Assembly (NCBI GenBank): GCA_934691935.1
Contig: CAKUTH010000004.1
Coordinates: 62,001-126,000 of the forward strand
Origin: an uncultured Candidatus Melainabacteria bacterium
GTDB taxonomy: Bacteria; Cyanobacteriota; Vampirovibrionia; Gastranaerophilales; Gastranaerophilaceae
DNA length: 64,000 bases
Reading direction: 5' to 3'
Shown here: piece after piece, positions 36,438 to 46,300 of the stretch
How positions within the stretch are numbered: position 1 is the stretch's first letter
Layout: every line of letters starts with the position of its first letter
Translations under genes and position numbers: made by a program
The notes under the pieces: model-generated
Told to the model about the DNA's origin: nothing
What the model saw: the letters and a program-made list of their open reading frames with translations, nothing else
The model's database searches: none

Positions 36438-36884
36438 ATGGAAATAAAATCGTGGGAAGATTATTTTTTAGACTTGGCAAAAACTTGTGCTAGCAGATCA
36501 AACTGTTTGAGAGCGCAAGTTGGTGCGGTAATAGTCGGTGAAGATAAAAAAATTAAGGCTACAGGATACAACGGTACACCTTCAAAAGTTGAATCTTGTT
36601 ATGAGCGTGGAGAATGCTATAGGATTAAGCACAATATTAAGTCTGGTACGTGTTATGAAACTTGTCGTTCAATTCATGCAGAACAGAATGCAATAATTCA
36701 AGCTGGTCAAGATAGGTGTAAAGACGCTACAATGTATATTTGGGGTCATAATTTTATTTGTATTTTGTGCAAAAGATTTATTGTGCAATCTGGGATTAAA
36801 AATGTTGTTTTGCGAAAAGATGAAAATTCTCCGATTTTGCATGTGACAGTTGAAGATATTCGCAGAGAGCTGGATGCTCAGTAG
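36438..36884 (+). CDS. dCMP/cytidine deaminase-family protein
   Basis: 148 residues with the ComEB/dCMP deaminase layout. The zinc site is made of HAEQNAI (His ligand and catalytic Glu) and the cysteine pair CILC in FICILCKRF. The Pro that usually precedes the first Cys is Ile here, a mild deviation. An extra Cys-rich segment (ESCYERGECYRIKHN) before the HAE motif is typical of the dCMP deaminase subgroup and may bind a second zinc or effector. Product would be dUMP for dTMP synthesis. AGAGG lies about 9 nt before the ATG. A terminator follows. Confidence 0.88.
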   Translation: MEIKSWEDYFLDLAKTCASRSNCLRAQVGAVIVGEDKKIKATGYNGTPSKVESCYERGECYRIKHNIKSGTCYETCRSIHAEQNAIIQAGQDRCKDATMYIWGHNFICILCKRFIVQSGIKNVVLRKDENSPILHVTVEDIRRELDAQ

Positions 36885-36905
36885 ACTTTTTAAAATTTAT
36901 CATTA

Positions 36906-36941
36906 AAAACCATGCGGGTAGATTAAATCTGCATGGTTTTC
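36906..36941 (+). terminator. terminator after deaminase gene
   Basis: AAAACCATGCGGGTAGA/TCTGCATGGTTTTC hairpin with T-rich 3' side; separates the deaminase from fliE. Confidence 0.75.
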
Positions 36942-37022
36942 TAATGAATTTGTATGATTTTTCTCTCTCATAGTGTATAAATTTCGCAAAAATACGTTAT
37001 GATAATAATAGAAAGGAAAATT

Positions 37023-37361
37023 ATGAGTAATTTTTATCCTCAATACGATTTAGCAGGCAGAATACAACACACTAAACTTGATACAGGGTTTGGTGGATTG
37101 CAATCTGCGAGAATGACAAGGGTTGAAACACAAGCAGGTCCTGATTTTAAACAAGTTATGTCAGGACTGGTAGAAAACCTTAATACTGAACTTAACGCTC
37201 CTGATAATATGTTGAAGGATGTAATGTCGGGTAGCAAAAATGTTGACATTCACGATGTTATGACAGCTATGGCAAAATCTGAAATAACGATTAATGTTGC
37301 GACGCAAATTACTGGAAAAGTCATACAAGCGTATGATAAAGTTATGCAAATTCAGGTGTAG
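37023..37361 (+). CDS. fliE: flagellar hook-basal body protein FliE
   Basis: Joins the MS ring to the rod and is exported early. The C-terminal half has the FliE signature: DIHDVMTAMAKSEITINVAT, then KVIQAYDKVMQIQV. 112 residues is normal. The start is the ATG at 37023, with SD AAAGG 7 nt upstream; the frame is open eight codons earlier without an SD. The N-terminus is not cleaved in this family. First of a same-strand series fliE-fliF-(fliG-like)-fliH-flhA. Confidence 0.9.
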   Translation: MSNFYPQYDLAGRIQHTKLDTGFGGLQSARMTRVETQAGPDFKQVMSGLVENLNTELNAPDNMLKDVMSGSKNVDIHDVMTAMAKSEITINVATQITGKVIQAYDKVMQIQV

Positions 37362-37417
37362 AATAGAAGTAAGTTATAGACTTGGGTAAAAAATAAATCT
37401 ACGCAAAGGGTTAAACA

Positions 37418-39088
37418 ATGGACGTTCAAGAAATACTGGAGAATAAACCTTTATTATATGGGATAATCGGCGGTGCCGTACTGTTTTTGGCATTAATTGT
37501 TACAGTTGGTATTGTCGGTGGGTCACATAAATCTTCTGGCGGAACAGAAGTGACTGGTGAACCAATAAAAGAAGATGTCAATTTGTTGACGACTGATAAT
37601 ATTGGCAAAGCAATAGAAATTCAAGCATTGCTGGCAAAGTATGACATTGCGGTAAGCCGAAAACTTGATGGTACAAAATCTATTTTGTACTTGAAAAAAG
37701 GTGATTGTAAAACTGGCAGAAAGGCTTGTTATACAACAGATAGAGATATGGCATTAATCCAAATTGTACAGAGTGGTTTGATGGATCAAAACGTAGGTTT
37801 GGAAATTTTTGATAAAGGCGATTTTACATCGACAAAAGAAGATAAAAAAATTAGACTTTCTCGTGCGATAAATGGTGAGTTAGCAAGGTTAATCAGAAGA
37901 ATTGACGGCGTTGATAATGCATCGGTATTTATTTCAATTCCAGAAAGTACAATTTTTACGTCAATGCAAAAACCTGTAACAGCAACAGTGCAATTGACTT
38001 TGGCAAAAGATGCGTCAAAACTAGATGCCTTGAAAATTAAAGCAATATCAAACCTTTTGTTAGGCAGTGTTACTGGATTGACAGCTGAAAATATTGCAAT
38101 TACAGATACAAACGGCAATACATACCATAGTATTATGAATGCCGAAGATGAAATGCTTCAAAGATTAGAAGAAAACGACAAATACATGACCTCAAAGGTT
38201 AACCAACAACTTGACAGGTTAATTGGTCAAGGAAATTACGTTGCGACTGTCAGCACTTTTTTGCGTCAAGCTCCAGTTGAAAAATTCACAATCGATTATG
38301 ATCCTGAAAGAAAAGCGTCTGTAACCGAACAAAGTTTCCAAGAAGGTTTGGGCGATCAAACCAATGATAGTAATAAAAATACTAATGCGGTAAGTGTTTA
38401 TCTTCCAAATGGTTTGCCTAACGGATCTTCTGATTCAAGTCAAAATAGAAGTTATTCAAGAACTGCAAAAGAAACACAATACGGAGTTACAAAAACTCAA
38501 ACTAATGAATATATTAAACCTGGAGTGATTGAAGAAATTTCAATTGCAGTAACGTTAGATAAAAACGCACTTCCTGCAAATACAACTTTAGAAGAATTGA
38601 AAGAATTGATAGCAAGAGCTGCGAGTCCAAAAGTTAATGCTGATAATGTTTCTATAGCATTTTCTGATTCTACTGACCCTTATTTAGCATCAGATAGACC
38701 AGCAAACCTTCCAAAACCTGATGAAACAGGAAATCCATGGTGGCTTGCAATAGCATTGAGTGCAGTTGGCTTAATTATTGTATTTAAAGCTGTATCTAAT
38801 AAAGTTCAACAAGTACAAGAAGCCAACAGACGTGAAGTCGAAATGCTTAGACAACGCAATGAGCAACAAGAAGCTCAACTTTCAGACATAAATCAACGAG
38901 CATCGCAATTAGCTCAAAGACAATCAGAATTGGCACAAGGGCTTGTTGAACAACAACAAAGAGGTGCTATTCCTCAACAAAATCCAGCTCAATTGGCGGA
39001 TACATTGTCTAACTTGTCAGCAGAACTGGCAAATGCAGATGATGATGAAGCTGGTGAAAAAATCAAAAGTTGGATTGAACAAGGGTAG
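37418..39088 (+). CDS. fliF: flagellar MS-ring protein FliF
   Basis: 556 residues. TM1 at about 14-34, a ring-building periplasmic region with VGLEIFDKGDF, ARLIRRIDGVDNASVFISIP and LLGSVTGLTAENIAITD, then TM2 at about 443-462 after NPWW. The cytoplasmic tail is a Gln-rich coiled coil ending DDEAGEKIKSWIEQG, matching the FliG-binding tail of ordinary FliF (a xxIxxWL-type end). The gene is followed by a 150-bp repeat-filled gap, unusual inside this operon. Type III secretion ring proteins of the SctJ type are much shorter, so this is the flagellar form. Confidence 0.92.
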   Translation: MDVQEILENKPLLYGIIGGAVLFLALIVTVGIVGGSHKSSGGTEVTGEPIKEDVNLLTTDNIGKAIEIQALLAKYDIAVSRKLDGTKSILYLKKGDCKTGRKACYTTDRDMALIQIVQSGLMDQNVGLEIFDKGDFTSTKEDKKIRLSRAINGELARLIRRIDGVDNASVFISIPESTIFTSMQKPVTATVQLTLAKDASKLDALKIKAISNLLLGSVTGLTAENIAITDTNGNTYHSIMNAEDEMLQRLEENDKYMTSKVNQQLDRLIGQGNYVATVSTFLRQAPVEKFTIDYDPERKASVTEQSFQEGLGDQTNDSNKNTNAVSVYLPNGLPNGSSDSSQNRSYSRTAKETQYGVTKTQTNEYIKPGVIEEISIAVTLDKNALPANTTLEELKELIARAASPKVNADNVSIAFSDSTDPYLASDRPANLPKPDETGNPWWLAIALSAVGLIIVFKAVSNKVQQVQEANRREVEMLRQRNEQQEAQLSDINQRASQLAQRQSELAQGLVEQQQRGAIPQQNPAQLADTLSNLSAELANADDDEAGEKIKSWIEQG

Positions 39089-39118
39089 TTTAGGTGTAAA
39101 ATGAAAGGTTCGGATTAT

Positions 39119-39232
39119 GAAAAGACGATAAGACGATAAGACGATAAGACGATAAGTCTTTTCGTGAGCAAAGCTCACATAATTGAACTTAACGACTTAG
39201 TGACTTGACGACTTAACGACTTTTGTCCGAAG
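39119..39232. repeat. heptad repeats within the fliF-fliG-like gap
   Basis: AAGACGATAAGACGATAAGA-type tandem units (39119-39150) face AACGACTTAGTGACTTGACG-type units (39190-39220) in inverted orientation, with a TGAGCAAAGCTCA hairpin between. The two arms can pair. A further small hairpin at 39222-39238 touches the next start codon. Confidence 0.65.
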
Positions 39233-39241
39233 GACAAAATG
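39222..39241 (+). promoter_or_regulatory. hairpin covering the SD of the fliG-like gene
   Basis: TTTGTCC-GAA-GGACAAA is a perfect 7-bp stem with a 3-nt loop. Its 3' arm contains the AAGGA SD and ends one base before the ATG at 39239. If folded in the mRNA it would hide the ribosome site. Confidence 0.5.
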
Positions 39242-40240
39242 GCAATACAAGGTTTTGAATATAAAGAATTTGCACAAAATTTGGCACAACAAGCGTTGGA
39301 GCTTATTCCAAAAGATTTCGATGATAATCAAAAAAATTACGTCGCGAATACTTTGTTGAATTTTTCTGCAATCGCTGGACAAGCCTTGTATGATGAAGGA
39401 AAATTTAATGTTGATCAAGCCATAATGATTACGCAAATCATTGCAGAATGGTCATTCCACAAGTCTGTTGACTTAGTCCGTTCGGGAATTCCTCAGCAGT
39501 ATTGGGATCCGATTATGCAAAAAATTGCGTTCACAATTTTTGAAATTGCAAAAAATGCATTTGCTCAAAATCTTCCACAGGAACAAAGTTTGCAACTTAT
39601 TGAACATCACGTTAAAAAGACCTATTTGGACTGTATTGCGGAATTGAAAGATAAAAATCTGATTGATGAAGGTTTGATGGAACAGGCTTCAATGCAGTCT
39701 AATATTGATGCAATGGCGCAAGAACAGGCTCAAGCTCCTCAACCAGAACCTCAAATAGAGTCGCAACCACAAGCACAAACACAACAAATATCGCAACCTG
39801 TAGGAAATTCGACTGTTCCACTTGGCGCAGATGCTAAAGTTTTAAAACTCGCTACGCTAGCAATGCTTTTTAATAAATTAAGGCAAGATAAAGTTCAATC
39901 AATTTTGAATAAATTTACACCTGATGATGCTCAAACAGTAATAAGATTTATGGGCATGGCAGATTTGAACGAAAAAATGGATACAAACGCCGTTTTGAGA
40001 TGTTTACAAGAGATAAAAACTAATATTCCGTCGACTCCTCAAACCCTTACATCTGCAAAATTAATCGAAAAAATTCAAAATGTTTCGCAATATTTAGATA
40101 GACCACAACTTGAACGAGTGTTAAGATTAGAACGCAGTAAGGTGAAAAAGTTTGTATTCACGGCTTTAGAGGGAGAATACTATAATATTGCACCAAAAGT
40201 TGCAAATATTATTGCCACACACCTAGAAGATAGTGTATAA
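39239..40240 (+). CDS. candidate divergent FliG (motor switch-like) protein
   Basis: 333 residues, in the gene position and size of FliG between fliF and fliH, but with little obvious similarity. Residues 1-150 are helical and unlike FliG; 155-200 are a Gln/Pro linker; about 203-333 are helical. The end (LDRPQLERVLRLERSKVKKF, ALEG, KVANIIATHLED) lines up by eye with the FliG C-terminal segment (DDRSIQRVLREVD..LALALKG..NMSKRAAEML) but stops before FliG's last helices. The preserved FliF tail supports a FliG-like partner. Alternatively it is a lineage-specific export-complex protein. SD AAGGA lies in a hairpin. Confidence 0.5.
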   Translation: MAIQGFEYKEFAQNLAQQALELIPKDFDDNQKNYVANTLLNFSAIAGQALYDEGKFNVDQAIMITQIIAEWSFHKSVDLVRSGIPQQYWDPIMQKIAFTIFEIAKNAFAQNLPQEQSLQLIEHHVKKTYLDCIAELKDKNLIDEGLMEQASMQSNIDAMAQEQAQAPQPEPQIESQPQAQTQQISQPVGNSTVPLGADAKVLKLATLAMLFNKLRQDKVQSILNKFTPDDAQTVIRFMGMADLNEKMDTNAVLRCLQEIKTNIPSTPQTLTSAKLIEKIQNVSQYLDRPQLERVLRLERSKVKKFVFTALEGEYYNIAPKVANIIATHLEDSV

Positions 40241-40251
40241 TAATATTAATC

Positions 40252-40950
40252 ATGATTATAAAAAAGAAAATACAAAAACCAGCTGGGGATATTAAACCAA
40301 AAACTAAAGAACCTGAAATAGAAGTTGAAAAACAAGAAGAAAAAGAAATTGATCTTTTTAACCTTGATAATATCGACTTCAAACAGCGTCAGGAAAGGCG
40401 TAGAGGTGACAGGCGCAGAGGATTTCGTCGAATTGACGATAGAAATCTTATTTCGCGCGCGAGGGAAGAAGCAATATCTATCAAAGAATCTGCACAAAAA
40501 GAAGGATACGAAGATGGTTTAAATCAAGCCAAAGCCGATATTGACGAAGTTAGAAATTCGATTGGCGCATTTTTGAATGCAAAGCAGGAAGTGTTTGATT
40601 ATGTAGCGCCAAATATTATGGAAATAAGTCTTGATATTGCAAAAAAAATTATTAAAAAAGAGATACAGCAAGACTCTAACTTAATAATGGATAATATTTC
40701 CGAGTTGCTTCGTGGACTATCAAAAGAAGAAACTAAAATCACGTTACGTGTAAACCCTACGCAGGTGTCTATTGTAAAAGCGAATGTTCCAGAAATGTTG
40801 ACAAACATTGGGCTAGAGGCTAAAATTTTGGTTGTACCAGACGAAACGATTATGGAAGGCGGTTGTATGGTTACAACCACAAACGGTGTGATAGATGCGA
40901 CTATTGAAACTCAATTGTCGGTTATAAGTGAGGCTTTGAGAGAAATATAA
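40252..40950 (+). CDS. fliH: flagellar export ATPase regulator FliH
   Basis: 232 residues of the FliH/SctL stator family, which links the export ATPase to the C ring. The N-terminus is basic and disordered, with an unusual Arg cluster at about 42-62. A coiled coil (about 65-100) with EGYEDGLNQAKADIDE follows, and the C-terminal domain ends with LRVNPTQVSIV and the hallmark MEGGCMVTTTNGVIDATIET. Stop overlaps the flhA ATG by one base. No fliI ATPase gene is in the window. Confidence 0.9.
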   Translation: MIIKKKIQKPAGDIKPKTKEPEIEVEKQEEKEIDLFNLDNIDFKQRQERRRGDRRRGFRRIDDRNLISRAREEAISIKESAQKEGYEDGLNQAKADIDEVRNSIGAFLNAKQEVFDYVAPNIMEISLDIAKKIIKKEIQQDSNLIMDNISELLRGLSKEETKITLRVNPTQVSIVKANVPEMLTNIGLEAKILVVPDETIMEGGCMVTTTNGVIDATIETQLSVISEALREI

Positions 40951-43052
40951 TGGCACAAGAACAGCAACAACAAGGCGGAGGCGGAACAAATTTAAGCGAA
41001 ATTTTCATGGCGATATTCGTTCTATTGCTTATCGTTCTTTTGCTGTGCGAACTTCCAAACTGGGTTATTAATGTTTCTATTTGTTTAAACATAACTTTGG
41101 GCGTTGTGTTGTTGATGATTTCTCTTTACGTTAAAAAGACACTTGAGTTGGCATCTTTTCCGTCAATTATTCTTATTGGTACAATGTTTAGACTTGTACT
41201 TTCAATCGCTTCGACCAGATTGATTTTGTCAAAAGGTGAAGCTGGTGAAGTTATTCACGCGTTCGGGACGTTCGTAACTGGTGGTAATATGATTGTCGGT
41301 GGTGTAATCTTCCTTATTATCACTGTTGTACAGTTTATGGTAATCACTAAAGGTGCTGAACGTATCGCCGAAGTTGCCGCACGTTTTGCGTTAGACGCGA
41401 TGCCTGGTAAACAAATGACAATTGATGCTGATTTCAATGCTGGCTTGATTTCTCCTGAAGAAGCAACGAAAAAACGTGAAGATTTGCAAAGAGAGTCAAA
41501 CCTTTTTGGTAGCATGGATGGTGCTATGAAGTTTGTAAAAGGTGATACTATTGCAGGTATCATTATTACGTTAATTAACATTATAGGTGGTTTGTGTATT
41601 GGTTGTTTGATGAATCAAATGCCAATTGCAGACGCGGTTTCAAAATATACAACATTAACAATTGGTGATGGTTTGGCAGCTCAAGTTCCGTCACTATTGA
41701 TGTCAATCGCAGCTGGTGTATTTATGACTCGTTCGTCTGCTGCTAATTCTTTAGGTACAGATGTTACGGCTCAAATTATGAGTAAACCAAACGCTCTTTT
41801 CTTGGCTGCAGGTTTCTTGTTATTATTAGCTGTAACCAGTGGTTGGACAGGATTGCCTTGGATTCCGTTTACGGTTTTTGCAATCGGTTTGAGTGTAGCA
41901 GGCTTCTCTACGTTGATTAACGCTGACGTTCAGTCGCAACTTGGTCAGTTAGAAAATGTTCGTCAGAATATGCAAGATTTGGTTAACCCTAACAGAATGT
42001 ATGAACGCTTGGGTGTTGATGTTTTGAGTTTGCAAGTTGGCTCGAATTTGCTAGTTATTGCTGACCCTGATCAAGAAGGTCAATTACTTGCAAAAATCGC
42101 AGCTTTGCGTCAAAGAGTTACCGATGAACTTGGTTATATTTTGCCAAACATTAGAATTATGGATTCATCAGCTCTTGATGCGAATGAATATATGATTTCT
42201 ATTCGTGGAAACACTGTGGCTACAGGTTATGTTTATCCTGGAAAACTGATGGTAATTGCCGATCAGTGGGATGCTATGAAAAAAGAAGTTCCACAAGATG
42301 CAATAATTGGTATTGACCCGACTTACCAAACTCAAGCGTATTGGATTTCTCCAGAAGATGCAAAAATGGTGAGATCGGTTACTGCTGTTGATTCAACAGA
42401 CGTTATTGTTACGCACTTGCAAGAATGCGTAAGAAAACATGTTGACGAAGTTATGACCAAAACCGATGTCCTTAAACTTATGGAACTTGTTCGTTCTCAA
42501 GACCCTACGCTTGTTAATGACCTTGTTCCAACGATTATTTCTACAAGTGATTTGAGAAAAATCTTTGTTAACCTTATTAGAGAAAAAGTTTCTATCAAGG
42601 ATATTATTTTCGTGTTTGAAAGACTTTGCGATTACGCGAGATTTTCAAAAGAACCTGATATTTTGTCAGAACGTTTGAGAGCAGCTTTAGGACGACAAAT
42701 CTGTTTGTCAAATGTCGGTGATGACAAGGTTTTGTATGCGTTGACACTTTCGCCTGAATGGGAAAAAACTCTTGATGATAGTTGTCAAAGAACAGAACTT
42801 GGTACGATGTTCTTGTTAAACCCTATGCAGGTGCAAGAGTTGATTGAAACTACTGCGACAACGCTTATGAGAGCGCATCAGGCATGTGGTCAACAACCTG
42901 TAATTTTGTGTTCTCCGAGAATAAGATTACCGCTTTATCAATTGCTAGAACGCCACATTCCAACTATTGTTGTAATTTCTTATTCTGAATTGATTACAGA
43001 TATCAAGGTTGAAGCGATTGACACTATCGGCGAATCTTATCAGATGGGCTAA
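40950..43052 (+). CDS. flhA: flagellar export gate protein FlhA
   Basis: 700 residues; inner-membrane ring through which substrates pass. Eight or so membrane helices in residues about 18-320, with the FHIPEP-family signature RFALDAMPGKQMTIDADFNAG (from R145) on the cytoplasmic loop, then a linker and the large cytoplasmic domain (about 340-700) that docks chaperone-substrate complexes. Non-flagellar SctV proteins are very similar; the FliE/FliF/FliH neighbours favour FlhA. Translationally coupled to fliH through TAATG. flhB, fliPQR and fliI are not in the window. Confidence 0.93.
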   Translation: MAQEQQQQGGGGTNLSEIFMAIFVLLLIVLLLCELPNWVINVSICLNITLGVVLLMISLYVKKTLELASFPSIILIGTMFRLVLSIASTRLILSKGEAGEVIHAFGTFVTGGNMIVGGVIFLIITVVQFMVITKGAERIAEVAARFALDAMPGKQMTIDADFNAGLISPEEATKKREDLQRESNLFGSMDGAMKFVKGDTIAGIIITLINIIGGLCIGCLMNQMPIADAVSKYTTLTIGDGLAAQVPSLLMSIAAGVFMTRSSAANSLGTDVTAQIMSKPNALFLAAGFLLLLAVTSGWTGLPWIPFTVFAIGLSVAGFSTLINADVQSQLGQLENVRQNMQDLVNPNRMYERLGVDVLSLQVGSNLLVIADPDQEGQLLAKIAALRQRVTDELGYILPNIRIMDSSALDANEYMISIRGNTVATGYVYPGKLMVIADQWDAMKKEVPQDAIIGIDPTYQTQAYWISPEDAKMVRSVTAVDSTDVIVTHLQECVRKHVDEVMTKTDVLKLMELVRSQDPTLVNDLVPTIISTSDLRKIFVNLIREKVSIKDIIFVFERLCDYARFSKEPDILSERLRAALGRQICLSNVGDDKVLYALTLSPEWEKTLDDSCQRTELGTMFLLNPMQVQELIETTATTLMRAHQACGQQPVILCSPRIRLPLYQLLERHIPTIVVISYSELITDIKVEAIDTIGESYQMG

Positions 43053-43089
43053 GGACAACTTTTTATAGCGTATTTTAGAAAATATAATC

Positions 43090-43296
43090 ATGAAAAAATT
43101 AATTTTATTTTTAATTTCCATATACCAAAAAATTTCCAAATATACGCCAAAAGTTTGTCGTTTTTATCCTACGTGTTCAGAATACACAAGGCAGGCTATT
43201 TTAAAATACGGCGTGTTGAAAGGCGGTTGGTTGGGGATAAAGCGTATTGCTCGTTGTCATCCTGGGAACGAAGGTGGATACGACCCTGTGCCGTAA
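43090..43296 (+). CDS. yidD: membrane protein insertion efficiency factor YidD
   Basis: 68 residues. Family hallmarks are clear: an N-terminal amphipathic helix (LILFLISIYQKISKYTP), CRFYPTCSEYTRQAI, then KGGWLGIKRIARCHP and the terminal GGYDPVP. Works with YidC at the inner membrane. It follows flhA by 37 bp with a TATAAT next to its start, so it may have its own promoter. In most genomes it sits near rnpA/yidC, so this location is unusual. Confidence 0.95.
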   Translation: MKKLILFLISIYQKISKYTPKVCRFYPTCSEYTRQAILKYGVLKGGWLGIKRIARCHPGNEGGYDPVP

Positions 43297-43312
43297 TTTA
43301 TTACGTCGTTTT

Positions 43313-46300
43313 TTATTTAACCCATTTGAAACTTTTTACGTATTTGTCGCCGTTGATGTCGCCGTTGATGTCTACGGCAAAAATTCTGTAAATATCAGTT
43401 GCGTTTTTAATGTTTGGAATTTTTGCTATATCTTCTTGCATAAGTAATTTTTCGGTTTGGTCGTTAACCCCTGGGATAGTGTTAAACAGAGTGCTCAAAG
43501 ATGCATTTTTAATTTTGCCGAATACGGTCGTTATATTTTTAGACAAACTGCCTAAAATTACCATATCCGCGACAGATGTTACAATATTATATGAGCCTGT
43601 CATATACATATTCAGATCGTGACCGCTTGAATATACGTTGATTTTGTCTGCGATTCCGTTTGTTATGTGAATATCACCTGCTATGCTTTCAAAATTTCCT
43701 GTTTTTAGTGGTGTAATCAGGTCAATTATACTGTTTATAGACAAACCTGTAATTCCGCCTTTAAATAAGTTTCCTGCTTTTAATAGGTATTCAAGTGAGC
43801 CAAGTTTTGGCATTCTACCGTCGGAAATTTTAAAGTTACCGTTACCAGAAAGTGTTTTAAAACATTTATCCTGAGTGTCGCCACTACAGTTTAGGATGAA
43901 ATTACCGTCTACGAGTCCATAAACTTGACCTTTCAAATCAAACAGAGCCTCGGACATAATCGATGCATTTGCATCGTTCAAGTGGATGTCAAGCTCGGTT
44001 CTGTGGTTGTTCAAATTGTGTTGAAGTTTTCCAAAAACAGAACCTTGTGCAATATCAAATTTAAACTGTTCTACATCAAGAATTTTTTTGTTATTGAGTT
44101 TGAGTTTAGCTGTAAAGTTATCAGAATTTATGTTTCTGATTTTTATTTTGTCGGCTTGTATGTTAGCGTTGTTAACAACCAATTGCGACATATCTATTTC
44201 TTGAGTAGAATTCATTTGGGATGTAGGTTTTCGAGTAGCTTCCGCCTCAAAATCTCTGAGTTTGTCGGTAATTTTATTTACGTCTAAATCAGAAACTTTT
44301 ATATTAACGTTGTCAACGACAAAAGGTGCGATTAAGCGATTTTTCATCTCTGCGTCAAGTTGAATATCATTTGTCAAAACAGTACCTTTTGATTTGATGA
44401 AAAGTTTGTTGTGTTTGAAATCCAAATCAATACTTGTGATGGCAGAATCGAAAAATGGGATATCAATACTTGTTATTCCAAGTTTACCAATAATTTTAGG
44501 GTTTAAAGATGTTCCGTTTAGGACTAAATCAGATGTAAACACACCTTGTTTCATAAACGGTTTTCTAAAAATGATGTTGAAAATTTTGGCATCAGATGGA
44601 TTTTGAGTTTTTATTTTAAAGTTTTCAAACGCAACATTATTTGCGCTAAGCATTTTTAAAGTACCAGATGCATTCAGTTGTGTTTTCGCGTAAGGTTTGT
44701 TGTTTTGTGATGTAATTATTTTGTCATATTGGAGATTGTTGATTTTAATTTTTTGTTGAGAATAAGTGCTATTTGTGGTTATTCTCACTGGATTTTCAAT
44801 ATCTCCGATAGTTGCGCCCATATAATAAAGGTGAGAATTCTCTGCGATATTAAGAATTGTTTTTGCGTTAATATTGTTTATGTCGCCAGTAATCCTTGAG
44901 GTAAGATTAACGTCACCTTTCATTTTTATTGGATATAGTGATTTTTTATTATAAAATTCGTCAAAAAACTCTTGAGTAGGTTTCAAATTCACATACATAT
45001 TCAAGTTCGGAATTTGTGCAATGTTCGTAACTTTGCCTTCAAATAATATTGGCATTTGCCCAAATCGTGCATTAATTTTCGGTAATCTCAATGTTGAATT
45101 TTTTAGTTCAAAATCACTGTTGTTCACGACAAGTGTGCTTTTTGCGCCTTTATTATTGTAGATTTTTCCTTTTAGTCGAATTCTATCGAGGTTGATATTA
45201 TCAATTTTTCCGTCATATTGCGCAGTAAAGCTGGAGTTTATTGTTGCTAAATCTTTTGAATACGGCAAATTTAACGACAAAATCTTAATTCCATCGCCAA
45301 GATTAAACCTATTTGAAACGATTTTAATGTTGCCGTAATTGTTTTTGATTTTGCCTGTTATATCGAGCTTTGATGAATTAATCAATGATTGCAAGTCAAA
45401 ATTAGCATCAAGATTTTTGAAATTAACAATGCCAGAAGTTCTTATTGCAGGCAAACTTTTTAGTTTTATGCTGTCAGAAAGCATTTCTATTGTACCTTTT
45501 GCAAAAATGTTTTTATTAAAAACAACATCATTAATATCTTTTACTTGACCGAACAAATTAATCTTTATATTTGCATTGCCTGACATTTTTTCTACAGGTT
45601 TAAGCAAGTTTTGAATATCCACAAGCATTGGTGAGGTGTTGATGGTATTCAAAAGTTTTGCTAAATCTTGTCCGTTTGAGATTACGTCAAAATCCAAATT
45701 TCCTAATAATGAACAAGTCCCTCTGACTGATATAGGTTTTCCATTGAGAGTTGCAGTTTTGGTTTGAAAAAGTGTATCTTGATTTTTAAAATCCAGTGTA
45801 CCAGACCCGTTTTGGAGCACCATATTGTGGACGTCTAAGAAGGAAACAGTCGCATTATTAAAGCTGAATTGTCCCCAGCCGTGCGGATCTTTGCGAGTTC
45901 CGATGATGTGAAGATTTATTCCGCCTTTGCCTTTAATGTCCATAATTGGAACTGGACCAAGGTCAAAATGCAAAATTTCGTGAAGTGGATTAAGTACGAT
46001 TTGAGCTGTTTTTAAATCAACATCTTTTGTACTCGTGATGTGTAAATCTGCACTCCTGTTTTTATCGAGGTTTATTGGACCTGTAACCCATACTGTTTGA
46101 GTAGGGCTTGTTGGAACTTTTACATCCAAATCCATTTTGTCGCCTGTAAAAGTAAGTTTTATTGTTGCTTTTTCTGCGTTTGGAATTTGTTTTACCATAT
46201 ACGCATTTTTGACCAATACGTTACCGTAAACATTAGGAAAATCAGCTTTTCCTTTTATTTCTAAATTACCAGAAGCATCGCCCCAAAAACCAGTTTGTTT

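Noticed and set aside
36438..36884. Competence protein ComEB
   Set aside because: Only the deaminase domain can be read; no other competence gene is nearby, so the dCMP deaminase name is kept.
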